Assembly (NCBI GenBank): GCA_004552595.1
Contig: SFNX01000007.1
Span: forward strand, 1 to 39,141
Direction: 5' to 3'
Origin: Lachnospiraceae bacterium
Lineage (GTDB): Bacteria > Bacillota > Clostridia > Lachnospirales > Lachnospiraceae
Length of the DNA stretch: 39,141 nt
Shown here: positions 33,971 to 39,141 of the stretch, one piece after another
Position numbering within the stretch: the first letter of the stretch is position 1
Layout: every line of letters begins with the position of its first letter
Program-made: the position numbers and the translations under genes
Notes under the pieces: model-generated
What the model was told of the DNA's origin: nothing
Seen by the model: only the letters and a program-made list of their open reading frames with translations
Database searches by the model: none

Positions 33971-33996
33971 ATTGACCTCTCTCCTACTACAATTTT

Positions 33997-34025
33997 TATA
34001 TATCATATTATCGTGATTTTGTAAA
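33997..34025 (-). promoter_or_regulatory. Promoter of the UPF0340 gene and its leader ORFs
   Basis: On the minus strand TTTACA (34025-34020), 17 bases, TATATA (34002-33997). Spacing is ideal and each hexamer is close to consensus. It predicts a start near 33990, about 20 bases before the first small ORF. Confidence 0.6.
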
Positions 34026-34115
34026 AGTGCATCGTTTACTTTGTAATCAAACCTTAAAATATATCGCTTGCGGGCCTTTTTGCAGATATTCAGTAATTTT
34101 CATTGTAAGTTGCGT

Positions 34116-34121
34116 TATAAT
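34116..34121 (+). promoter_or_regulatory. Likely -10 box of the ThrE-like gene
   Basis: Perfect TATAAT, about 49 bases before the leader ORF. The -35 region (around 34093-34099) matches consensus poorly, so an activator or another sigma factor may be needed. The rest of the 33971-34169 gap shows only the two divergent promoters and AT-rich sequence. Confidence 0.45.
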
Positions 34122-34169
34122 GTATCTATGTAGATTTCTTTTATTGTGTTTTTAGGAAGGAAGTGAAAA

Positions 34170-34211
34170 ATGTCATATCGGCGTTTTTCACTCAGGTATA
34201 GATTATGGTAG
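34170..34211 (+). CDS. 13-codon leader ORF overlapping the ThrE-like start
   Basis: MSYRRFSLRYRLW, then TAG. The ATG has a strong AGGAAGGAAG a few bases upstream. The stop overlaps the ATG of the exporter gene (ATGGTAG), which itself has only a weak AGG. This is the layout expected for translational coupling: ribosomes that finish the short ORF restart on the main gene. The peptide is rich in Arg and Tyr and not in Thr or Ser. Confidence 0.5.
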   Translation: MSYRRFSLRYRLW

Positions 34212-35467
34212 AAAAAATACAAATCAGCAACAAAAAGGACGCTGACCTTCTTGTGAGGCAGCTATTAAATATCGGCGAGGCAATGTATCAATCAGGCGGC
34301 GAAATTTCGAGAATCGAAGACAGTCTTCACAGACTCGGTAAGGCATATGGTGCGATACATGTAAGCGTTTATGCAATCACTTCAAGTATAGTTCTTACCG
34401 CAGAATTTTCTGATGAATATTCAATTACACAAATAAGGCGTATTAAGAACAGAGGCAAAATTGACTGCCTAAAGATGGAGGACTTAAATCAACTGTGTCG
34501 CGACTGCTCGAGTGAACCGATTCCGGTCAGCCTTCTTAAAGAGAAGGTTTTATCAATAACTAACGAAAAGCCTGTAAAATCCGTCGTATACCTTGGACAG
34601 TTCATTGCGGCTACATCGTTTGCGATTTTCTTTGGCGGTAACCTCGTAGACGCATTTGCAGCTGCGATAGGTGTATGCGTAATTGGGTTAATGCAGCAGT
34701 ATGTGAGGAAATATTTCAGCGCAGAATTATTCTTCAATATTGTCGTTTCATTCGCGACGGGAGTTGTCGTATCAGTTGTCAGCTTTTTCATTCCGAATCT
34801 TCATGTCAATCAGATATTAATCGGTGACATAATGGTGCTGATTCCGGGAATTGCGATTACAAATTCAATCCGATACATATTCAGCGGTGACATTGTTTCA
34901 AGCCTTGAAAAGCTAATGGATTCGCTATTGCAGGCTTTCTCAATTGCGGTCGGATTCATGCTTGCGCTCCTCATTACCAGGGTGCCGCTTACTGATGCTA
35001 CACCGCTTGGCGAGCCTCTAAAGTCATTGCTTCAGGTTGTATTTGCAGGCATTGGAACTCTTGGATTCTGTATGTCGTTTAATATGCGAAAAAAACACAT
35101 AATTATTCCGTCCATCGGTGGACTGATATGCTGGGCAAGTTATCTTTTTATGTTTAATCGCACTGATATGATATTTGTTTCGACCCTTTTTTCTGCAATC
35201 ATAATCGGCATATACGGCAGTGTTTTTTCTCACATTGCCAAGGTTCCGACAACAATTATGTTCATCCCGGCGTGCGTTCCGCTCATCCCCGGAGGCAACC
35301 TTTACAACATGGCGCTTTCGATGATTTCATCAGACTGGAGCGGATTTGCAAGCAACTTCGCACTCCTCGCGCTTTACACAACCGGAATTTCCTTTGGCCT
35401 TGCAATCATCGGAGAAACGGAAAAAATAATTGCAAAGTGTCTTGCCATGCACAAAATGAATAATTAA
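34205..35467 (+). CDS. Threonine/serine exporter family protein (ThrE/YjjP-YjjB fused type)
   Basis: A 420-residue membrane protein. The N-terminal ~115 residues are soluble and match the YjjP/DUF1212 part (GEAMYQSGGEISRIEDSL and the VSVYAITSSIVLTA strand). About ten membrane helices follow: the first five belong to the YjjP half (DIMVLIPGIAITNSIR), the last four or five to the YjjB/DUF3815 half (VPTTIMFIPACVPLIPGGNLY, shown by its core IPACVPLIPGG). The fused form is typical of ThrE. Export of Thr or Ser is the family role, but the substrate here is inferred. No in-frame start lies upstream of the ATG because of a TAG at 34199, so the start is fixed. Confidence 0.9.
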   Translation: MVEKIQISNKKDADLLVRQLLNIGEAMYQSGGEISRIEDSLHRLGKAYGAIHVSVYAITSSIVLTAEFSDEYSITQIRRIKNRGKIDCLKMEDLNQLCRDCSSEPIPVSLLKEKVLSITNEKPVKSVVYLGQFIAATSFAIFFGGNLVDAFAAAIGVCVIGLMQQYVRKYFSAELFFNIVVSFATGVVVSVVSFFIPNLHVNQILIGDIMVLIPGIAITNSIRYIFSGDIVSSLEKLMDSLLQAFSIAVGFMLALLITRVPLTDATPLGEPLKSLLQVVFAGIGTLGFCMSFNMRKKHIIIPSIGGLICWASYLFMFNRTDMIFVSTLFSAIIIGIYGSVFSHIAKVPTTIMFIPACVPLIPGGNLYNMALSMISSDWSGFASNFALLALYTTGISFGLAIIGETEKIIAKCLAMHKMNN

Positions 35468-35482
35468 TTTATTGAATAAATA

Positions 35483-35504
35483 ACGGCGGCTTTTAAGCCG
35501 CCGT
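35483..35504 (+). terminator. GC-rich hairpin after the ThrE-like gene
   Basis: ACGGCGGC (35483-35490) pairs with GCCGCCGT (35497-35504) around a six-base loop. No T-run follows on the plus strand; on the minus strand TTATTTATT follows. It may serve the two convergent genes from both sides. Confidence 0.6.
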
Positions 35505-35544
35505 CAGTATATAATCAGTCTTACGACTGTAATGTTTTGTCGAT

Positions 35545-35598
35545 GCCAGTCTGTACCATTAGAGGGATGTCACGTATATACAGTACAGGTGGCCTCTA
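35545..35598. other. Interleaved complementary segments (possible pseudoknot)
   Basis: CTGTAC (35551-35556) pairs with GTACAG (35583-35588), extended by GCCA/TGGC across a small internal loop. TAGAGG (35560-35565) pairs with CCTCTA (35593-35598). The order is a-b-a'-b', which suits an H-type pseudoknot or two competing hairpins. It lies in the gap between two convergent genes, so the transcribed strand is not known. Confidence 0.35.
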
Positions 35599-35700
35599 TG
35601 TTTTATAATATAAATCTTAATTGTGTTGTAATTATCTAAAAATTATGAAATCCCTGTGAACACTATTCTATTATTCTGCCTATTTCCGATCAGATTGAAT

Positions 35701-36477
35701 TTATGCGAATAATCTGAAGCCCATTACGGCGATTCCAAGTATTACAAGCACTACTCCCGTAGCTCTGTTCAGTGTTTTTGGATCTGCCTTATTGGCAAAA
35801 ACAGCCGCTATACGCGCCCATATAAGCGTGAAAATAACACATAAAATCAATACAAATACATCTGTCTTCCCGCCAATAATAAAATGCGATAAGGAGCCTG
35901 TGAATGCCGTAAATGCCATGATAAAAACGCTTGTTCCAACAGCGGTTTTAAGTTCATATCCAAGCACACTTGTGAGCATAAGCAGCATCATCATCCCACC
36001 GCCGGCACCGACAAATCCGCAGATAAATCCTATTACGACACCGCATATAATCGACTGGATTATACGTTTGTGTGCCGGTACTGATGTCATTGCCTCTTTT
36101 GTAGTCATAACAGGTCGGACAATGAATTTAATACCAAGCAAAAATGTCATAAATACTGAAAAATTGCCCATTGTGGCTGACGGCAAAAGGCTCGCCACAT
36201 AGCTTCCGACAAATGTAAATATAAGCACACTTATCATCATAATAAGGCCGTTTTTAATATCGAGATTTTTATTCTTATGATATGTATATGCCGAAACTGC
36301 GCTTGCAAGTACGTCGGATGCAAGTGCAATTCCGACCGCCATATACGGATCCATTCCAAGAAATGTAATCAGAACCGGACTTATTACTGCCGCGGCTGAA
36401 AGCCCTGCAAAACCCGTGCCAAGACCTGCTCCCATTCCTGCAAAAAATGTTGCAATAACTGTTAATAGTGTACTCAT
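35701..36477 (-). CDS. TauE/SafE-type membrane exporter (DUF81)
   Basis: Family members move sulfite, sulfonates or other small anions. The 258-residue protein has about eight membrane helices in two repeats, with the family pattern GAGLGTGFAGLSAAAVISPVL near the start (core GFAGLSAAAVISP) and ICGFVGAGGGMMMLLMLTS in the second half (core GFVGAGGGMM). ATG has AAGGGGAAA. It has its own putative promoter and faces the SOS-type small gene divergently. The substrate is not known. Confidence 0.9.
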   Translation of the reverse strand: MSTLLTVIATFFAGMGAGLGTGFAGLSAAAVISPVLITFLGMDPYMAVGIALASDVLASAVSAYTYHKNKNLDIKNGLIMMISVLIFTFVGSYVASLLPSATMGNFSVFMTFLLGIKFIVRPVMTTKEAMTSVPAHKRIIQSIICGVVIGFICGFVGAGGGMMMLLMLTSVLGYELKTAVGTSVFIMAFTAFTGSLSHFIIGGKTDVFVLILCVIFTLIWARIAAVFANKADPKTLNRATGVVLVILGIAVMGFRLFA

Positions 36478-36506
36478 AAATATATTTCCCCTTATAAGCG
36501 GACTAA

Positions 36507-36534
36507 ATAATACAACTAAAGGGAGATATTACAA
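36507..36534 (-). promoter_or_regulatory. Possible promoter of the TauE/SafE gene
   Basis: On the minus strand TTGTAA (36534-36529), 16 bases, TATTAT (36512-36507), about 30 bp before the ATG. Confidence 0.4.
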
Positions 36535-36561
36535 ATAAATTGTGTTAAATTTGTGAAATCC

Positions 36562-36590
36562 TTGACTTCGAACATTTGTTCGGCTATTAT
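36562..36590 (+). promoter_or_regulatory. Promoter of the 93-aa SOS-type gene
   Basis: TTGACT (36562-36567), 17 bases, TATTAT (36585-36590). The spacer is almost filled by the LexA-type palindrome, so repressor binding would block RNA polymerase directly. Confidence 0.75.
36569..36582. promoter_or_regulatory. LexA operator (Gram-positive SOS box)
   Basis: CGAACATTTGTTCG. The GAAC-N4-GTTC core with flanking C and G matches the Bacillus/Clostridium LexA box (CGAAC-RNRY-GTTCG) at all outer positions, with one difference in the centre. It sits between the -35 and -10 boxes. Confidence 0.8.
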
Positions 36591-36618
36591 ATGTTATATG
36601 AATTAAGAGGATGCCGAT

Positions 36619-36900
36619 ATGAGTTACGTTTTCCCTATTGAAAGTTATGGCGGCGATCCTGTTGAACTCGTCCCCGTAATAGCTTCATACGATACGCAAG
36701 GCCGCGTAAAACCCCTGTATGTCCGGATTAATGGTGATAAATATAAAGTAGAGAATTTCTGGACCAAAAACGGAGCCTTGAACTGCATAAATTATAATGT
36801 CACGCTGTCTAAGGATAATAGAATTTATAAACTTGTACTAACCTACCATATAAGAGAAACAGCCTGGACAATACCTAAATATTCGGTAAGGCCAAGCTGA
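36619..36900 (+). CDS. 93-aa protein under SOS-type control, DUF6504-like in outline
   Basis: A small soluble protein beginning MSYVFPIESYGGDPVEL and rich in beta-prone residues (PLYVRINGDKYKVENFW, YKLVLTYHIRETAWTI). The ATG has AGAGGA seven bases upstream. It is the only gene behind the LexA box. The pattern of a R-x-x-G-x-x-Y-x-V strand followed by W recalls DUF6504, a small family found beside Y-family polymerase or ImuB genes, but this similarity is by eye and weak. A DNA-damage role is inferred from the operator. No polymerase or repair gene lies beside it. Confidence 0.75.
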   Translation: MSYVFPIESYGGDPVELVPVIASYDTQGRVKPLYVRINGDKYKVENFWTKNGALNCINYNVTLSKDNRIYKLVLTYHIRETAWTIPKYSVRPS

Positions 36901-36939
36901 ATCTGTAGCTTCTTGAGGTCCCATAGTATTTGTTCCTGA

Positions 36940-37638
36940 TTATTTCCAAGGCCTATTCTTGTCAAGCCATCCTTTTTCTCTCCAGTACTCAGTTTCTGAC
37001 ACGGAAGAATTAAGCCCTTTAAGATTAGAAATGCGCATCATAAGGAACATAAATTTTGTAGCAATGCCTACATGCGGCTTTGAATCACTACTAAGTTTTC
37101 TTGCAATTGCCGAAGTGTCCTTATCTATCTTTTGCTTCTTCTTTTCAGACACGCCGGTAAAGCTCATCGCCTGAACATTTATTCCATACTTAATGATATA
37201 TGGAACGCCCATATAAAACAGGCAATCCTTAACATCCTTAATTGCGGATTTTGTTCCCGCGCCGGCCGCCGTGGATACTATAACTGCTTTTTTAGAAAAC
37301 ATCGACTCCATCGGCTTATGAGGCATCCACATATCAAATGTTAAATCGAAGAACGATTTGAGCGGGGCTGACATATGCATACAATATGTCGGCGTTGCGA
37401 CTATAAGTATGTCCGCCTCATCAATAGCTTTAATTATTTTCTCTTTTTCCTCATAAAAAGGACATAACTTCATATCCTCGATACAGCTGTAGCACCCCTG
37501 ACAGAAATGATTTAAATCTCTTGGGAAAAAGAACTCTGTAACTGTCTTTTCGCCTTCGATTTTTTCTAAAATCATGCGGGCGATATTATATGTACTGCCT
37601 TTATGATGTTGTCCGTACAACATAACGATTTTCTTCAT
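36940..37638 (-). CDS. Iron-sulfur flavoprotein-like NAD(P)H-dependent oxidoreductase
   Basis: Flavodoxin-like fold starting KKIVMLYGQHHKGSTYNIA, where the GSTYN loop binds FMN phosphate. A compact cysteine motif C-x2-C-x2-C-x6-C (CQGCYSCIEDMKLC) follows at about residues 45-58, as in iron-sulfur flavoproteins. ATPTYCMHMSAPLKSFFD is the second flavin loop. I chose ATG at 37638 because it gives the usual MKKIVMLYG start; an ATG at 37653 overlaps the stop of the upstream gene and has no clear binding site. Length 232. It is paired with the cysteine-motif gene upstream and is likely a redox partner. It ends 40 bp from the convergent 93-aa gene. Confidence 0.88.
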   Translation of the reverse strand: MKKIVMLYGQHHKGSTYNIARMILEKIEGEKTVTEFFFPRDLNHFCQGCYSCIEDMKLCPFYEEKEKIIKAIDEADILIVATPTYCMHMSAPLKSFFDLTFDMWMPHKPMESMFSKKAVIVSTAAGAGTKSAIKDVKDCLFYMGVPYIIKYGINVQAMSFTGVSEKKKQKIDKDTSAIARKLSSDSKPHVGIATKFMFLMMRISNLKGLNSSVSETEYWREKGWLDKNRPWK

Positions 37639-37642
37639 AATA

Positions 37643-38089
37643 TTACATTCCATGCTCAGTAATCATTATATCAAGTATATCTGCCGCGCATCTGATCAGT
37701 TCCGGACATGTTGTTTTGAACAATCCCTTTTCTTTAATCGTAGCCATGTCTTCTGTCTTAGAAAGATCATAGCCTAATAATTCACGACACACTACTGTTC
37801 CATTTGCCTCGATAAACCTGTTCATAAATTCTTCTGAAAGCGCATAAGCTTTTGCTTTTGAATCTAAATCATTTTCGTCATTATGTCCTGCAATAAGCCC
37901 AAGAACCATGAGTGCTCCGCTTACGGCTCCGCACATCTCGCCCTTCCTTCCGCCGCCACCAAAGTTCGTCGCAAGCTTCAATGCAAGTTTCTCATCAAAG
38001 CCACGTTCTGTCGCAAACGTTGTGAATACCGCCTGTGAGCAGTTGAAATTATGATTAAAATATTCTGTAGCCTTATCTGAATGTTTCAT
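37643..38089 (-). CDS. C_GCAxxG_C_C family redox protein
   Basis: A 148-residue protein of the family named for its cysteine pattern: C17, GEMCGAVSG (C53), VVCREL and TTCPELIRC. The GGG-rich stretch NFGGGGRKG before the second Cys is typical. Members are thought to be redox-active and often stand beside oxidoreductases. ATG at 38089 has GGGAGGA; the seven-codon longer frame from 38110 has no such site. The stop is four bases from the flavoprotein start, so the two are likely made together. Confidence 0.9.
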   Translation of the reverse strand: MKHSDKATEYFNHNFNCSQAVFTTFATERGFDEKLALKLATNFGGGGRKGEMCGAVSGALMVLGLIAGHNDENDLDSKAKAYALSEEFMNRFIEANGTVVCRELLGYDLSKTEDMATIKEKGLFKTTCPELIRCAADILDIMITEHGM

Positions 38090-38190
38090 AATATCCTCCC
38101 AAAAGTCCAATTGCTTCGTTGCTTTGTGACAAATAATATTCGACTATTGTACCACAGTGAATATGTGTTGGGAAGATTTTTTAGCAAAAA

Positions 38191-38252
38191 AGTGAATGAT
38201 TATTTACCGAATAAACTTTGGACGTGGGCACCGGTACATTTTGTAATATGCT
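38191..38252. repeat. 62-bp direct repeat, copy 1
   Basis: Identical to 38597-38658 except one base (A/G at 38206/38612). It lies about 100 bp upstream of the C_GCAxxG_C_C gene. Both strands keep short open frames across it: plus strand GTG-started 20-codon frame ending TAA, minus strand a frame ending ITKCTGAHVQSLFGK and TAA. The single mismatch is synonymous in both frames, so coding cannot be decided from it. Confidence 0.9.
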
Positions 38253-38291
38253 AATTTCCGTTATCCAGTAATAGCTAAAACTTATAACAAA

Positions 38292-38319
38292 AAATAGACG
38301 AGAATAATCCCGTCTATTT
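38292..38319 (-). terminator. Intrinsic terminator between the repeats
   Basis: AAATAGACG (38292-38300) pairs with CGTCTATTT (38311-38319), with a ten-base loop. On the minus strand TTTTTTGTT follows, so it would stop transcription coming from the right side of the window. Confidence 0.7.
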
Positions 38320-38385
38320 ATCTTGCTTATCACCATGAAATATATTGAATATTAAATAAATCGAACTCCCTCCATGTAGTTCTCT

Positions 38386-38414
38386 TTGACATTTTAAACC
38401 AAATATGGTATCTT
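38386..38414 (+). promoter_or_regulatory. Promoter of the candidate small RNA
   Basis: Perfect TTGACA at 38386-38391, 17 bases, TATCTT at 38409-38414. It predicts a start near 38421, directly at the structured segment. Confidence 0.6.
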
Positions 38415-38420
38415 TGATTT

Positions 38421-38480
38421 CGTAGAAGCGAGTTTGTTACCGTAAGGCTTAATGCTGAGGCGGGGTACCCGCTTCTTTTT
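38421..38480 (+). ncRNA. Candidate ~60-nt small RNA or attenuator
   Basis: The segment has its own promoter and ends in a strong terminator: AGGCGGG (38457-38463... to the loop GTA) pairs with CCCGCTT, then CTTTTTG. Upstream, GAAGCG (38425-38430) can pair instead with CGCTTC in the terminator, and TACCG with CGGGGTA. Two exclusive folds are therefore possible, as in attenuators or riboswitches. No start codon with a ribosome binding site lies within it. It matches no RNA class I know. No plus-strand gene follows before the window end, which favours a free small RNA. Confidence 0.5.
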
Positions 38481-38596
38481 GTATTTCATTAGATATGATG
38501 TTTTTCAATATAATATACCCTTCCACGCACTGCGTGTTCGAATAATAACATAATATATAGATTTAATTAATACTAATCACCTCCATAATCTCATTC

Positions 38597-38658
38597 AGTG
38601 AATGATTATTTGCCGAATAAACTTTGGACGTGGGCACCGGTACATTTTGTAATATGCT
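38597..38658. repeat. 62-bp direct repeat, copy 2
   Basis: Second copy of the 38191-38252 repeat, 406 bp away, ending 35 bp before the 3' end of the pyridoxamine-oxidase-like gene. Between the copies lie the terminator, the small RNA candidate, a CACGCA-C-TGCGTG palindrome near 38523-38536, and AT-rich sequence with no clear gene. Confidence 0.9.
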
Positions 38659-38693
38659 TACTCTTCTAAAAATTACAAAGAGTCTCATCCCCA

Positions 38694-39141
38694 TTATTTC
38701 TCGTGGACATACTTTCCGCTCATATGCTCAATGCTGATCTCAACTATCTGAACTCTGCTTAAATCTCTTGCAATTTCTTCATCCACTTCTTCAGCTTTCG
38801 GGTAATACTTCATCCCAAGAGCCCTTACTTTTTCATAAATAACAGCATCATCTGAAACAAGCTTCGCCTTGCCAAACACTACAACGCTTGTAACGTAATA
38901 AGCCCAGTCACCATCCTTAAGCTCCCCTGTATTCCACACTGTAAAGCATACTTTATCGTTATTCTTAATTGCGTCAATCTTATGACCTTCCTTAGCAGCA
39001 TGGAAGTAAATCTTTTCATTTTTTTCGTCGAAGTAAAAATTGAGCGGAATCGTATATGGATACCCGTCATCGCCTATGACTGCCAAAGCTCCACGCTTTT
39101 CTTTTACCAGTACATTAATGCATTCTTCCTTAGTTATTTCC
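38694..39141 (-). CDS. Pyridoxamine 5'-phosphate oxidase-like protein, start beyond window
   Basis: The frame is open to the right edge, so the N-terminus is missing; a TTG at 39086 is inside the protein. The visible 148 or so residues show the FMN-binding split-barrel pattern: KEKRGALAVIGDDGYPYTIPLNF (core GDDGYPYTIPLNF), IYFHAAKEGHKIDAIKNND, VCFTVWN, YVTSVVVFGKAKLV and a last helix with EISIEHMSGK. Relatives are FMN or heme-binding proteins, including 5-nitroimidazole reductase-like (Nim) proteins, which share the GxPxxxPLNF and HxAxxGxK features seen here. The exact substrate is unknown. Downstream lies repeat copy 2. Confidence 0.88.
   Translation of the reverse strand, partial: EITKEECINVLVKEKRGALAVIGDDGYPYTIPLNFYFDEKNEKIYFHAAKEGHKIDAIKNNDKVCFTVWNTGELKDGDWAYYVTSVVVFGKAKLVSDDAVIYEKVRALGMKYYPKAEEVDEEIARDLSRVQIVEISIEHMSGKYVHEK

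Noticed and set aside
38421..38480. Cyclic-di-GMP (GEMM) riboswitch
   Set aside because: The GCGGGGTACC segment recalls part of GEMM, but the conserved core and upstream helices are missing and no target gene follows.

Overview
The window looks like a chromosomal segment of a low-GC Firmicute of class Clostridia, most likely family Lachnospiraceae. This rests on PolC-type DNA polymerase III, the frr-uppS-cdsA-dxr-rseP-ispG-polC gene order, strong AGGAGG-like ribosome binding sites, frequent GTG/TTG starts, and many proteins of a style common in that family. The genus cannot be fixed from sequence alone. Most genes lie on the minus strand.

Region 1 (1-2130) holds the 5' part of a zinc-ribbon protein gene, an unrecognised 459-aa protein, a bidirectional terminator and tRNA-Glu(CTC). 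Region 2 (2136-20912) is a long minus-strand block of core genes. In transcription order these are polysaccharide deacetylase, bactofilin, pyrH, frr, uppS, cdsA, dxr and rseP, followed by a terminator and a new promoter. That promoter reads a membrane Ser/Thr kinase, two large Ig-like surface proteins, ispG and polC. The kinase and surface genes therefore sit inside a gene order that is otherwise well conserved, between rseP and ispG. UppS, IspG, Dxr and CdsA link isoprenoid, lipid carrier and phospholipid supply; bactofilin and the deacetylase add envelope shape and wall modification.

Region 3 (21055-22515) is a plus-strand CNNM/CBS/CorC membrane protein gene with a clear promoter. Its intrinsic terminator lies antisense inside the 3' coding end of the convergent neighbour. 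Region 4 (22382-31440) is a minus-strand signalling cluster: PAS+GGDEF protein, PAS-only protein, hybrid histidine kinase with receiver and Hpt, lipid-kinase-like protein with an altered GGDGT motif, HD-GYP response regulator, and a zinc-ribbon membrane protein. It reads as a phosphorelay joined to cyclic-di-GMP synthesis and breakdown.

Region 5 (31630-39141) is more mixed. It carries an acyltransferase with an XRE-AbrB fusion regulator, a UPF0340 gene preceded by two tiny overlapping ORFs, and a threonine/serine exporter-like gene coupled to a 13-codon leader ORF. A TauE-type exporter follows, then a 93-aa protein under an almost canonical LexA operator, and a flavoprotein/cysteine-motif redox pair. 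Near the end, a 583-bp intergenic stretch has two 62-bp direct repeats (one mismatch) that bracket a candidate small RNA with its own promoter and terminator. The window ends in a partial pyridoxamine-phosphate-oxidase-like gene.

The strongest leads for something undescribed are the LexA-controlled small protein, the repeat-bracketed small RNA locus, the kinase/surface-protein module inside the core operon, and the coding-sequence-embedded antisense terminator.
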